Assembly: GCF_027579695.1 (NCBI RefSeq)
Contig: NC_083583.1
Location: 21,022,099-21,086,098 of the forward strand
Length of the DNA: 64,000 bases
Source of the DNA: Neoarius graeffei
Lineage: Eukaryota; Chordata; Actinopteri; Siluriformes; Ariidae
Direction: 5' to 3'
In this document: in pieces, positions 40,666 to 52,045 of the stretch
Layout: each line of letters begins with the position of its first letter
Numbering within the stretch: position 1 is the first letter of the stretch
Made by a program: the position numbers and the translations under genes
The notes under the pieces: generated by a model
The model's input: the letters and a program-made list of their open reading frames with translations, nothing else
Told to the model about the DNA's origin: nothing
Database searches by the model: none

Positions 40666-41637
40666 ATGTCAAACTCCTCGGTTTGTTGTGCTTTTGAGTC
40701 CTCCATCTTAATCCAAGTCCTACCCCCTGTACTTCTTATAGAGTTCATTTGTGGCCTTACAGGGAATATTTTGGCCCTCTGCATGTTTGCTTTCCACACA
40801 GACAGCTGGAAGCCGAACTCCATCTACCTGGCACATCTGACTGTGGCGGACTCAGTGGTGCTGTTCTGCCTGCTATTCAGAGCTGACTACTATCGCAGGG
40901 GCCAAAACTGGGTCTTCGGAGATGCCTTCTGCCGCATCCTGCTCTTCCTCCTGGCAGCAAACAGGGCTGCTGGCATCTTCTTCCTCACCGCCGTGGCTGT
41001 GGACCGCTACCTGAAGATCGTGCACCCACTACATCGCATAAATCGGATGAGCCTGAGCTACGCTATGTGGGTCTCTGCAGGCCTATGGGCAATTATTGTA
41101 GCTATGACAGGACACTTGCTGGGCTCGCCACACTTTTTCAGTGTTGGCAACCACACCCAGTGTGAGAGCTTCAATATATGCTTGGACAACAGTCCACTAT
41201 CAGTCTGGCACAATGCCTTCTATGTGCTCCAGTTCTGTGTGCCAGGCGGCATCATCGTCTTCTGCACGATCTGCATTGCATGGCAGCTGAAAACCAAGAC
41301 AATGGACAGCACAGGCAAGGTCAAGAGGGCCGTCCAGTTCATTTTAATTGTCGCCATGGTCTTCCTTGTCAGCTTCTTCCCAAGCACTGTCTCACGGGTT
41401 GCTGTTTGGATCCTGAAGGCCTGGTACAATGAGTGTGTACACTTCACTGAGGCAAATCTGGCATTTTATACTTCAGTCTGCTTCACCTATTTCAATAGTA
41501 TGCTAAACCCTCTGGTTTACTACTTTTCCACTCCTGCAATGAGTGGGGTCGTACAGAAATATATCAGAAGACTCTTGGGGCAGAAAGAAGAGGTGGCTCC
41601 AGGGAACAAAAGTGTGTCTACAGTAGCAAGTGAATAA
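40666..41637 (+). CDS. hcar1-like: Hydroxycarboxylic acid receptor / OXER1-group GPCR, intronless
   Basis: 323 residues, seven hydrophobic segments, one exon. The start MSNSSVCCAFESSILIQVLP resembles HCAR receptors (Cys pair then VLPPVLxxEF). Class A landmarks: GN in TM1 (N34), AD in TM2 (D62), Cys89 at TM3 pairing with Cys166 in loop 2, DRY at 113-115, NPLVY at 281-285, and FFPS in TM6. Arg100 in the NRAAGIFFLT block corresponds to the TM3 arginine that binds the ligand carboxylate in HCAR1/HCAR2. The ligand is therefore likely a monocarboxylate (lactate-, hydroxybutyrate-like) or an oxo-fatty acid, with Gi coupling known in the family. The GHLL word in TM4 recalls OXER1. I cannot decide between hcar1-like and oxer1-like. 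The stop codon TAA lies within an AATAAA (41633-41638). Confidence 0.9.
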   Translation: MSNSSVCCAFESSILIQVLPPVLLIEFICGLTGNILALCMFAFHTDSWKPNSIYLAHLTVADSVVLFCLLFRADYYRRGQNWVFGDAFCRILLFLLAANRAAGIFFLTAVAVDRYLKIVHPLHRINRMSLSYAMWVSAGLWAIIVAMTGHLLGSPHFFSVGNHTQCESFNICLDNSPLSVWHNAFYVLQFCVPGGIIVFCTICIAWQLKTKTMDSTGKVKRAVQFILIVAMVFLVSFFPSTVSRVAVWILKAWYNECVHFTEANLAFYTSVCFTYFNSMLNPLVYYFSTPAMSGVVQKYIRRLLGQKEEVAPGNKSVSTVASE

Positions 41638-42830
41638 AGTAGATTTAAGCAAAATGTATGAAAAATGCTGTTACCTGTTAGGTGCATTTTGTTATAGCGA
41701 TACTTCAAATTCAATACTGAATGTCAATACTTGGTTTCAATTCTGTACTACTTACCATTTTTAGTGGGACAGAACAAATGGTAGAAATAATAAGTCTATA
41801 AAACATTACATTAATACTATAAAGAAATGCTGGATGATTTCAGCATCATGTAACATCTGAATCAATACTGACTTGCAAAGTGTCTGACTGCATGCCAAAG
41901 TTAAAAATAGTGACGTTCTCTTTGAGGAAAAGTGTTTGTAAGTCAAAACAGAGTAAGAAGATTTGAGGTGACTTAGCACCACTTGTGAAAGGCTCACTCG
42001 GAGCAGCAAAATTGTACATCTTGCAGAACGAGTGTTCAATTCGTAAGCCAAATTCTGCTACTCAAACATAGGCTCTGAGTATGCAAACATGGGCTCATAG
42101 AGTATCCACTCTATGAATGTACAGGAACACTATAGTATGCTTGTGCAGGCCAATACTCTTTGCTTCTGTAAGGGTTCTTGGATAATAAATAATAAAAATT
42201 AATCCCAACTGAGGAAAAAATCCTGTTCAAAGATTTTTCCAACAGTGTAGGTTTATAATGCATGGGTCACATTATATAATGTTGTATATCCTATAACTAA
42301 AAATTTGTTTTCGAATGAAATTGACAATGTGCTGTGAATGATCTTCTTTCCTATATGATAAAATGTCCTAGTAAACCTTCACTGACCTCAGCCTTCTACA
42401 GATGAGACTGTAAGAAGTCTGGTTGGTAAATAACACAGCCTAAAAATCAGTAGAAATGAGCATATTTTGCATGTGCATTGCATCGAATTTAAGAAGAAAT
42501 GGTGTGTGTGTTCTAGAAATAGAAGATTGCCCATGGTGAGACATTTATTGGCTTTAGTACTGTAAAATAAGAAATGGTTAGAATATGCCTTGTATTTTAT
42601 TGCTTAGGACCAATATACCTATTTCTTTTAATTATTTATCTTGCTTTGGAATTAATTGTTTTATTATGATTGGAAAGCTATTGAAATTTTAAAAAACAAC
42701 AACTGAGTACTACATAATTCATCTTGTGTATTTGGTGAAATGCACTCTTAGCAGCTGGAGAACAGTTCACATTTTCCATGATTTTAATGAAAAAATAATC
42801 AGTGGATAAATAATGATTTTATGAATAGCG
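41638..42830 (+). other. GPCR 3' flank / 3' UTR region
   Basis: Unique-looking AT-rich sequence. AATAAA-type words overlap the stop codon (41633) and lie near 42190. The polyadenylation site was not determined. Confidence 0.4.
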
Positions 42831-42853
42831 GGGGGGGGGGGGGGGGGGGGGGG
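42831..42853 (+). repeat. Poly-G run
   Basis: A run of more than 20 G residues in AT-rich DNA. Length is likely imprecise. Confidence 0.8.
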
Positions 42854-42925
42854 AACTAGTTGGAAATAAACAGAAGGTTTATTTCAATCCTGAAATGTTT
42901 AAATTTTGAACTATTTAAAACAAAG

Positions 42926-42930
<5 letters not shown>

Positions 42931-42994
<64 letters not shown>
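42931..42994. repeat. (AT)n microsatellite
   Basis: About 32 AT units without interruption. Confidence 0.95.
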
Positions 42995-43000
<6 letters not shown>

Positions 43001-43377
43001 CTTTGTACAAAGGTGCAGATTTGTATCTAATATCTTCTATTGAAATATGTGTTCAGACAGTACCAAATGGATCATAAGATTTTGCACAAACATGTGGAGT
43101 CCAAAAGGGGGCAAAAAGGGGACGTACCAAATACCAAGAAACTCTGAATTTCATGTAAATATTTAAAAGATTCTATGTTTCACTCAAGTTGTTGTCAATA
43201 TAATTTGTAATGAAAATTGTTGTATTAAATTAGAAAAGAATGTAAAATACAGTAGAAGCATTTTCACTCGTGGACTTTTAGACCCCACTGTATGTACTGA
43301 ATTTATAGCACTGCATAAATATAGTATACCTATTGGAATGTCATTGCAATAGAAAAAAAGAAAACATTTCATCAGGA

Positions 43378-43737
43378 GGGCGGCACGGTGGTGTAACGGT
43401 TAACACTATTGTCTCACAGCAAGAAGGTTCTGGGTTTGAGTACAGTGGTCGACGGGAGCCTTTCTTTGCGGAGTTTGCATGTTCTCCCCGTGTCTGCGTG
43501 GGTTTCCTTTGGGTGCTTTGGTTTCCCCCAGAGTCCAAAGACATGTGGTTAGTCTAATTGGTGGCTCTAAATTGACCGTAGGAGTGAATGTGAATGGTTG
43601 TTTGTCTTTATGTGTCAGCCCTACGATGATTTGGTGACTTGTCCAGGGTGTACCCTGCCTCTCACCCATAGTCAGCTGGGATAGGCTCCACTTGCCCGTG
43701 ACCCTGCACAGAATAAGCGGTTATGGATAATGGATGG
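43378..43737 (+). mobile_element. tRNA-derived SINE, older subfamily (ATGGATGG tail)
   Basis: The head GGGCGGCACGGTGGTGTAAC, a B-box-like GGTTCTGGGTTTGAG and the ending GGATAATGGATGG. ATTTCATCAGGA (43366-43377) and ATTTCACAAGGA (43738-43749) are an imperfect 12-bp duplication (2 mismatches). More diverged than the GATGA-tailed copies. Confidence 0.85.
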
Positions 43738-43754
43738 ATTTCACAAGGAAGTGG

Positions 43755-44370
43755 GTTTCCTCCAGGTTCTCTAGTTTCCTCCCACCTCCTAAAACATGCC
43801 AGTAGGTAGACTGGCAACTTGAAATTATCCGTGTGTGTGTGTTGCCCTGTGACAGAATGTATTCCTGCCTCTTGCCCAGTGTTTCCAGGCTTTGATCCAC
43901 CTCAATCCTCACCAGGATAAAGCGGTTACTGAAGATGACTGAATGAATACAATAGCAAATACAAGGAGTTGGTTTTGAATATTTAAGATTTGCCTTTTCT
44001 AACCCAGATATGACTCTTAATGATATCCTGCAGTGAACCCTCCCCTCTGCTATGTCAGCTCCTCACAAAACATTAAACATCAGTTCCAACCAAATAATTT
44101 CCTTTGCTGATTAGGTAACTAGACCGTAGCGGTAAGGAAGGTGCTCACCACACTATATTATGAATAATTCAAATGAAAATGTGGAAATAGTTAGGCTTGG
44201 GTTGTCATTTATATGCAGTGAGGCCATTCAATTATGAATATGCAAATGTGCTCCGATCTTATTCCATTGGATCCAGTGTCGAACTGCAGAGTTGAACACC
44301 CTACCTCATTCATCACCAATAAAATAATCAGTCACATGCATTATTGTTTATTGTTTATTTAACTGAGACA
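43755..44370 (+). repeat. Old SINE-like piece plus duplicated segment B
   Basis: 43755-43950 is an older SINE-type body (TTTCCTCCCACCTCCTAAAA, CACCAGGATAAAGCGGTTAC). From about 43840 the order of words matches 34010-34620. ATGCAAAT lies at 44240-44247 within TATGAATATGCAAAT, as in segment A. Confidence 0.6.
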
Positions 44371-44389
44371 GCAGAGGTAAACTTTGACT

Positions 44390-44540
44390 GAATCTGAGCA
44401 GAAAATATAGTCCTAAACACTTCAGAATTTATCCTGCTGCCTTTGTCAGCAGTCACATCATCAATAAAGACAAAGGAATCAGTTCCAATGGCAAGCCATA
44501 CATTCCCATACCATAAGATGAGGTGATTGAGCTCTGTTAG
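44390..44540 (-). mobile_element. Tc1-like transposase fragment
   Basis: The minus frame reads AIGTDSFVFIDDVTADKGSR then INSEVFRTIFSAQIQ. This is the segment around the first catalytic Asp of a different Tc1-like family (known form: 'FMDDVTADKSSRMNSEV'). Surrounding parts are missing. Confidence 0.55.
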
Positions 44541-44760
44541 CAATTCTACTTCTGATGGTAGCGCATTCCATACCTTTAACTGAAAATGATGATAGACCAA
44601 ATTCATTACTAGGTATCTCTGAAGAAGCTGGAGTGATCCACAGCTCAGATGGGAGATACTATTCACAACTCTTTTATGAAATCCCATTTGGAGTTTGGAA
44701 CCTTTTCGCCAATTATGCAGAAACACTAAAGTACTCATTACTTTGAGAACAGTGAAGTTG
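44541..44760 (-). mobile_element. Possible LINE C-terminal fragment
   Basis: The minus frame contains FQLKVWNALPSEVELLTEL, like the 'W..LP..IR' block at the end of fish LINE polymerases. Short and uncertain. Confidence 0.3.
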
Positions 44761-45470
44761 TAACATGTGATGAACAGAAGCAGGACACAAGCATCTAAGA
44801 TCAGCATGTTGTATATTTTGGCAAATCATTGTCATAGTCCATAGCAGGCAAAAGCAAAAAAGGCCAATCCATAATCATAAAGTAAACATAGGTGAGGGTC
44901 TAAACCAGGAAACCCAGAACTGGATACCAGGCAAAAGAGCAAAGGAAACCAAGGCTCAGTAATGCATGTAAACTACGACATAAAAATATGACACCAAAAC
45001 AATAAAACACAAGAGCTTAAATACATAAACTAATCAAGGGAGGAACTGAAAACAGGTGAGAATGATCATGACATAGTAGGGGTGATAAACCTATGATCGG
45101 TGGTGTTGGGTCTGTAGTCTCACAATGGGCATGTGGACGGCATCATGCTATATTTGTATTTTAGGAAGCTGGAATGTAAACAGTGCACACCATGGGTGCG
45201 TTCAAAATGGTGGAAATACTGCCTCAGGAGGATGACTAACAAGACAGCAAGACATCAAGGACTGCTTGAAAAAGATAGAACTCATTTCTTGTTTTCTAAG
45301 ATGCCTTCAAACTGCCCCAGTTGAAGGCAACATTAATGTATCCTTGATGCTGTTCATTATCCATAAAGGTAGCTCCCTCAAGCAATGGAAAAAAAAAGAT
45401 AGCAACCCGAACTCCACAGAAAAGTGATTTCATATACAAATATGAGTTTTGGGGCTTTTTTTGTGCTTAG
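44761..45470. other. No recognised feature
   Basis: AT-rich unique-looking sequence. The open frame at 45133-45324 has no recognisable domain. Confidence 0.4.
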
Positions 45471-45597
45471 ATAAATAATAGATAAAGTATACTTTATTGT
45501 CCCCAAAGGGGAACTTCATCTTGGGCTCCAGTCACTGCATCACAGACCTACAGTAGCTCGCACACTACATAAAAACAACACATAAATAGAACACATA

Positions 45598-47179
45598 CAG
45601 TGGTGCTTGAAAGTTTGTGAACCCTTTAGAATTTTCTATATTTCTGCATAAATATGACCTAAAACATCATCAGATTTTCTCACAAGTCCTAAAAGTAGAT
45701 AAAGAGAACCCAGTTAAACAAATGAGACAAAAATATTATACTTGGTCATTTATTTATTGAGGAAAATGATCCAATATTACATATCTGTGAGTGGTAAAAG
45801 TATGTGAACCTTTGCTTTCAGTATCTGGTGTGACCCCCTTGTGCAGCAATAACTGCAACTAAATGTTTGCAGTAATTGTTGATCAGTCCTGCACACCGGC
45901 TTGGAGGAATTGTAGCCCATTCTTCCATACAGAACAGCTTCAACTCTGGGATGTTGGTGGGTTTCCTCACATGAACTGCTCGCTTCACGTCGTTCCACAA
46001 CATTTCGATTGGATTAAGGTCAGGACTTTGACTTGGCCATTCCAAAACATTAACTTTATTCTTCTTTAACCATTCTTTGGTAGAACGACTTGTGTGCTTA
46101 GGGTCGTTGTCTTGCTGCATGAACCACCTTCTCTTGAGATTCAGTTCATGGACAGATGTCCTGACATTTTCCTTTAGAATTTGTTGGTATAATTCAGAAT
46201 TCATCATTCTATCAATGATGGAAAGCCGTCCTGGCCCAGATGCAGCAAAACAGGCCCAAACCATGATACTACCACCACCATGTTTCACAGATGGGATAAG
46301 GTTCTTATGCTGGAATGCAATGTTTTCCTTTCTCCAAACATACTGCTTCTCATTTAAACCAAAAAGTTCTATTTTGGTCTCATCCGTCCACAAAACATTT
46401 TTCCAGTAGCCTTCTGGCTTGTCCACATGATCTTTAGCAAACTGCAGATGAGCAGCAATGTTCTTTTTGGAGAGCAGTGGCTTTCTCTTTGCAACCCTGC
46501 CATGCACACCATTGTTGTTCAGTGTTCTCCTGATGGTGGACTCATGAACGTTAACATTAGCCAATGTGAGAGAGGCCTTCAGTTGCTTAGAAGTTACCCT
46601 GGGGTCCTTTCTGACCTCGCCGACTATTACACGCCTTGCTCTTGGAGTGATCTTTGTTGGTTGACCTCTCCTGGGGAGGGTAACAATGGTCTTGAATTTC
46701 CTCCATTTGTACACAATCTGTCTGACTGTGGATTAATAGAGTCCAAACTCTTTAGAGATGGTTTTGTAACCTTTTCCAGCCTGATGAGCATCAATAACAC
46801 TTTTTCTGAGGTCCTCAGAAATCTCCTTTGTTCGTGCCATGATACACTTCCACAAACATGTGTTGTGAAGATCAGACTTTGACAGATCCCTGTTCTTTAA
46901 ATAAAACAGGGTGCCCACTCCCACCTGATTGTCATCCCATTGACTGAAAACACCTGACTCTAATTTCACCTTCAAATTAACTGCTAATCCTAGAGGTTCA
47001 CATACTTTTGCCACTCACAGATAAATAAATAACCAAGTATAATATTTTGTCTCATTTGTTTAACTGGGTTCTCTTTAGCTACTTTTAGGACTTGTGTGAA
47101 AATCTGATGATGTTTTAGGTCATATTTATGCAGAAATATAGAAAATTCTAAAGGGTTCACAAACTTTCAAGCACCACTG
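45598..47179 (-). mobile_element. Tc1 element, 'CAGTGGTGCTTGAAAGTTTG' family, copy 3
   Basis: Complete inverted ends with TA at 45596-45597 and 47180-47181. The least damaged minus-strand copy. Confidence 0.93.
45818..46840 (-). pseudogene. Tc1 transposase with a single nonsense codon
   Basis: The minus frame from ATG at 46840 runs MARTKEISEDLRKSVIDAH to KEFGLY, where a TAA (46733-46735) replaces the Gln codon of the 38345 copy. The same frame then continues open to the end (HTRY at 45818). The catalytic Asp, Asp and Glu (WTDETKIELFG, QQDNDPKHTSR, SPDLNPIEMLW) are all kept. One stop codon therefore separates it from a full-length frame. The adjacent His is Tyr. Confidence 0.9.
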
Positions 47180-47462
47180 TATGCTTCACTGCATCATACA
47201 CAACACAGACACTGACACAACATAGTTGCCGCTCAGCAAAATGAACACCGCACAGAGAGTGTGTGGTAAAAGTAAACAACAGCAGCAGTCAAGGCTCCAG
47301 AAAGCCCAATAAATAGGTTGAATAAATACTGAATAATAAAAATACACTTCTATTTGTTACTATTTAACATCTTTATGGCCACTTGGATGAATGAGTTCTT
47401 ATATTTATTTGCCTACAGTTTGGTACCCTGAATCTTCTACCTGAGGGTATCATAGCAAATAG

Positions 47463-48149
47463 TCAAGTCAAATTTATTTATAAAGCACATTTAAAACAAC
47501 AGGTGTTGAGCCAAAGTGCTGTACAAAAGGCATAAAATGAGCATAATACCAACAATAATGCAAAAACAGATTATTAAAAATTATATTACCACCAGCCGTC
47601 ATCCAATTACATACAATAAAAGGCAAAGGAGGAAAGGTGGGTCTTAAGACATGTTTTAAAAATTCTCGATCAAGGAAGAAGACCTGATTTGGAAAGAAAG
47701 ATCATTCCAAAGCCTAGGGGCAACAACCGAAAAAGCCCTGTCACCTCTAGACTTTAGCCAAGAGCTTGAGACTACAAGGAGTAGTTGTCTGGATGACCTC
47801 AATAATCTCGGTGCCATGTAGAAATGAAAAAGGTCACAGATATATTTTGGAGTGACACCACTCCAAAGGCTTTAAAAACTAACAACAAAATTTTAACCTT
47901 GATGCAGAATCTCACCAGTAACCAGTGGAGAGAGGCTAGTCCAGGTGAGATATGATCCTTTTTTCTTGTGCCAGTTAAAAATCTAGCTGCTGCATTTTGA
48001 ACCAGCTGAAGGCGAGACAAAGCAGATTGGGCCAAACGCACATATAAGGAGTTACAATAGTCAAGCCGAGATGTGATAAAAGCATGAATGACTGTTTCCA
48101 AGTCTTCTGTGAGAGAAAAGATTTTAGCTTTGAAATTTGCCTCAATTGG
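47463..48149 (-). mobile_element. LINE (L2-like) 3' portion with RT C-terminus
   Basis: The tail AGTCAAGTCAAATTTATTTA is at 47463. The minus frame 47850-48101 reads VIHAFITSRLDYCNSLYVRL, then LQLVQNAAARFLTGTRKKDH and SLHWLLVRF. This is the conserved end of L2/CR1-type polymerases, downstream of the catalytic YxDD block. The 5' side is cut by the Tc1 at 48152. Confidence 0.75.
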
Positions 48150-48349
48150 TACAACCCCGATTCCAAAAAAGTTGGGACAAAGTACAAATTGTAAATAAAA
48201 ATGGAATGCAATAATGTGGAAGTTTCAAAATTCCATATTTTATTCAGAATAGAACATAGATGACATATCAAATGTTTAAACTGAGAAAATGTATAATTTA
48301 AAAGAGAAAAATTAGGTGATTTTAAATTTCATGACAACAACACATCTCA

Positions 48350-48524
48350 GCCCTGTGATGACCTGGCGACTTGTCCAGGGTGTACCCCGCCTTTCGCCCG
48401 TAGTCAGCTGTGATAGGCTCCAGCTTGCCTGCGACCCTGTAGAAGGATAAAGCGGCTAGAGATAATGAGATGAGATGAGATGAGATGAGATGAGATGAGA
48501 TGAGATGAGATGAGATGAGATGAG
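48350..48524 (+). mobile_element. 5'-truncated SINE with 13-bp target-site duplication
   Basis: Only the 3' half (CAGCCCTGTGATGACCTGGC to the GATGA tail) is present. ACAACACATCTCA is duplicated at 48337-48349 and 48525-48537. The tail has about ten GATGA units. Truncation with duplication implies target-primed reverse transcription by a LINE. Confidence 0.93.
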
Positions 48525-48544
48525 ACAACACATCTCAAAAAAGT

Positions 48545-49560
48545 TGGGACAAGGCCATGTTTACCACTGTAAGACATCCCGTTTTCTCTTTACAACAGTC
48601 TGTAAACGTCTGGGGACTGAGGAAACAAGTTGCTCAAGTTTAGGGATAGGAATGTTAACCCATTCTTGTCTAATGTAGGATTCTAGTTGCTCAACTGTCT
48701 TAGGTCTTTTTTGTCGTATCTTCCGTTTTATGATGCGCCAAATGTTTTCTATGGGTGAAAGATCTGGACTGCAGGCTGGCCAGTTCAGTACCCGGACCCT
48801 TCTTCTACGCAGCCATGATGCTGTAATTGATGCAGTATGTGGTTTGGCATTGTCATGTTGGAAAATGCAAGGTCTTCCCTGAAAGAGACGTCATCTGGAT
48901 GGGAGCATATGTTGCTCTAGAACCTGGATATACCTTTCAGCATTGATGGTGTCTTTCCAGATGTGTAAGCTGCCCATGCCACATGCACTAATGCAACCCC
49001 ATACCATCAGAGATGCAGGCTTCTGAACTGAGCGCTGATAACAACTTGGGTCGTCCTTCTCCTCTTTAGCCCGAATGACACGGCATCCCTGATTTCCATA
49101 AAGAACTTCAAATTTTGATTCGTCTGACCACAGAACAGTTTTCCACTTTGCCACAGTCCATTTTAAATGAGTCTTGGCCCAGAAAAGACGTCTGCGCTTC
49201 TGGATCATGTTTAAATACTGCTTCTTCTTTGAACTATAGAGTTTTAGCTGGCAACGGCGGATGGCACGGTGAATTGTGTTCACAGATAATGTTCTCTGGA
49301 AATATTCCTGAGCCCATTTTGTGATTTCCAATACAGAAGCATGCCTGTATGTGATGCAGTGCCGTCTAAGGGCCCGAAGATCACGGGCACCCAGTATGGT
49401 TTTCTGGCCTTGACCCTTACGCACAGAGATTCTTCCAGATTCTCTGAATCTTTTGATGATATTATGCACTGTAGATGATGATATGTTCAAACTCTTTGCA
49501 ATTTTACACTGTTGAACTCCTTTCTGATATTGCTCCACTATTTGTCAGCGCAGAATTAGG
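48545..49560 (-). pseudogene. Tc1/mariner transposase with in-frame stops
   Basis: The minus frame reads [19 protein letters not shown] (helix-turn-helix), [33 protein letters not shown] (first Asp) and [17 protein letters not shown]. At 48891-48893 a TGA follows LPSR; the frame then continues with the HDN/PHT and PDLSPIEN blocks to about 48560. Another stop lies near 49545 upstream. TGA in place of CGA fits CpG decay. Confidence 0.82.
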
Positions 49561-49955
49561 GGAATTGGTGATCCTCTTCCCATCTTTACTTCTGAGAGCC
49601 GCTGCCACTCCAAGATGCTCTTTTTATACCCAGTCATGTTAATGACCTATTGCCAATTGACCTAATGAGTTGCAATTTGGTCCTCCAGCTGTTCCTTTTT
49701 TGTACCTTTAACTTTTCCAGCCTCTTATTGCCCCTGTCCCAACTTTTTTGTGATGTGTTGCTGTCATGAAATTTCAAATGAGCCAATATTTGGCATGAAA
49801 TTTCAAAATGTCTCACTTTCGACATTTGATATGTTGTCTATGTTCTATTGTGAATACAATATCAGTTTTTGAGATTTGTAAATTATTGCATTCCGTTTTT
49901 ATTTACAATTTGTACTTTGTCCCAACTTTTTTGGAATTGGGGTTGTAGAAACTAG

Positions 49956-50297
49956 GGGCGGCATGGTGGTGTAGTGGTTCGCACTGTTGCCTCACAGCAA
50001 GAAGGTCCTGGGTTCGAGCCCAGTGGCCGGCGAGGGCCTTTCTGTGTGGAGTTTGCATGTTGTCTGCGTGGGTTTCCTCTGGGTGCTCCGGTTTCCCCCA
50101 CAGTCCAAAGGCATGCAGGTTAGGCTAATTAGTGGCTCTAAATTTACCATGAATGGTTGTCTATGTGTTAGCCCTGTAATGACCTGGCGACTTGTCCAGG
50201 GTGTACCCTGCCTCTCACCCATGGTCGGCTGGGATGGGCTCCAGCTTGTCTGCCACCCTGTAGGACAGGATAAGCGGCTACAGATAATGGATGGATG
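49956..50297 (+). mobile_element. tRNA-derived SINE, older subfamily, 11-bp target-site duplication
   Basis: The head GGGCGGCATGGTGGTGTAGT and the tail ATGGATGG. GTAGAAACTAG is duplicated at 49945-49955 and 50298-50308, and the first copy includes the last base of the Tc1 end. It therefore inserted after the Tc1. Confidence 0.92.
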
Positions 50298-50308
50298 GTA
50301 GAAACTAG

Positions 50309-51233
50309 AGTTTACTAGTTAACTTGTTTATCAAATTGTAAGTTTGGAAACTTTTGCTTCAATTTTATTTTTTTTAAGTTACCGAGAAATAAACATTGTT
50401 CATCACTGGCGAACCGTTACTATTAGAGCTGAGACTTCAGCTCAGCAAACCTTAGCCAAACACACCAAAAAAGCAACATGCCAAAGGATTTTGCAAGGGA
50501 TTAGCGGCAGGCTGCCAGGTCGCTCCATTGTGTGTCATTGTCAATGTTGATTTTAAAATTAACTAAGTAAATTACATGGGGAATTGTAAGTCTGAGTGAG
50601 AAATACTGTGGCGAGCGTGCGTGGAAGAAGAGTCTGGAGACAGAAATCTTAGTTTCTTGGTCATTAGCCTCTCTTTTCTACTTGCTGTTGATAACACTGG
50701 CTTGACCGTTTTATTAGCATTCGCTAACACTACTGATGAATGCTACACTGGCTAGAAGGTCACGTCACTGCCGTGCTGACGGTGCAGATTTGCAGTTAAG
50801 CTCCTGTTGGCCTTCGAGCGGGCATAGGGCAATACATTTTTGGTCCCTCCCACTATAAAGCAAAATCTGATTGGTTAATTCATTTATCACTTCCTACATA
50901 AACATACACTACCATGGCCTTCTGTCCCGGCAATGAAGTCCGAACCAACGAGTGAGCCAGCTCGAAACTCTTCTCAATCTAGAGACAACAAACAAAAAAA
51001 TCTCACTGGATAACTCGAATTTAATGTTTTCAGGACAGTATTATTTCTGAAGCAAATTTAATAGAAAATGAGGCCAAATTAGAATTAGAAGAGAATAATT
51101 ATAGTGAAATTATGAAAGAATGAAAGCAATTAAAGAATGAAAGAAATTAAAGATAACATTTGAAATGCTCATATGTTTGGGCCTTCTCTGAAGGCTTAGA
51201 AGGCCCTGATGGCTACCCTCTGTTGTTTATTAA
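50309..51233. other. No recognised feature
   Basis: Unique-looking sequence, some GC-richer part near 50610-50830. No gene or repeat recognised. Confidence 0.4.
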
Positions 51234-51980
51234 GTCAAGTCAAGTCAAGTTTATTTGTATAGCGCTTTTAACAATAAACATTGTCGCAAAGCAGCTTTAC
51301 AGAATTTGAACAACTTAAAACATGAGCTAATTTTATCCCTAATCTATCCCCAATGAGCAAGCCTGTGGTGACGGTGGCAAGGAAAAACTCCCTCAGACGA
51401 CATGAGGAAGAAACCTCGAGAGGAACCAGACTCAAAAGGGAACCCATCCTCATTTGGGCAACAACAGACAGCCTGACTATAATATTAACAGTTTTAACAT
51501 GAGGACAGTTTCTTGATGTTATAACTCTCGTTAACATCTTATAACCCTGTGATTGGAACCAAATAAATTGGTTTGATATAATTTGTGAGGCATCTGTTAG
51601 CCAACGAGCTCACTCTTTGGTTTAGTTACACAGGATGCTGACATCACAAGTTACCGTAAATGCTATCTTAATGTCCTTAAAAGATGCCTTCAGTTGAAAG
51701 TCCTTAAAGTCTACCTGGATTAAGACGTGTCTATTATGGCAGTGAGCCAACAAGGCAGCAACCTTCTGTTTCGAATGTAGCCCATGTCATTGGAGAGCTC
51801 CCTCAGCAAATAATATGAATGCATTCTGACAATAAACAGTTCAATATCTGAGTGACAGATAACTTCTTTAATTGTGATATGACTAGGATTAACCCATTTG
51901 TTATTTACAAGAACAATGAGCCCTCCGTCTTTTTTTCTTACCAGTTTTGATGTTGACTTCTGTCTGCCCTCAGACTAGTA
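51234..51980 (-). mobile_element. LINE (L2-like) relic: 3' end and endonuclease fragment
   Basis: 51236-51560 is the reversed LINE terminus ((TCAAG)n tail, TTTATTTGTATAGCGC, TGAGGAAGAAACCTCGAG). At 51780-51960 the minus strand reads KKDGGLIVLVNNKWVNPSHI, then IKEVICHSDIEL and SYYLLRELSND. This matches the AP-endonuclease domain ('GGG..FVN..W', 'S.DIE...V..RPYYLPRE'). The polymerase between them is deleted. Confidence 0.65.
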
Positions 51981-52045
51981 AATCCATTCAAGCTAACATT
52001 AGCATCTGGTATGTTTGGATGTAGCCATTACTCTAAGGAATTTTA

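Larger units (their letters stand above)
45471..47462 (-). mobile_element. LINE 3' fragment, split by a Tc1 element
   Basis: ATACTTTATTGTCCCCAAAG near 45490 is a typical fish LINE 3' terminus in reverse. At 47400-47462 the minus frame reads LFAMIPSGRRFRVPNCRQ, like the C-terminal block of such LINE polymerases. The Tc1 at 45598-47179 lies inside. Confidence 0.5.
48152..49945 (-). mobile_element. Tc1/mariner element ('CAACCCCGATTCCAAAAAAG' family) with nested SINE
   Basis: Ends CAACCCCGATTCCAAAAAAG and its inverse TTTTTTGGAATTGGGGTTG are flanked by TA (48150-48151 and 49946-49947). The 3' part holds a 5'-truncated SINE at 48350-48524. Confidence 0.92.
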
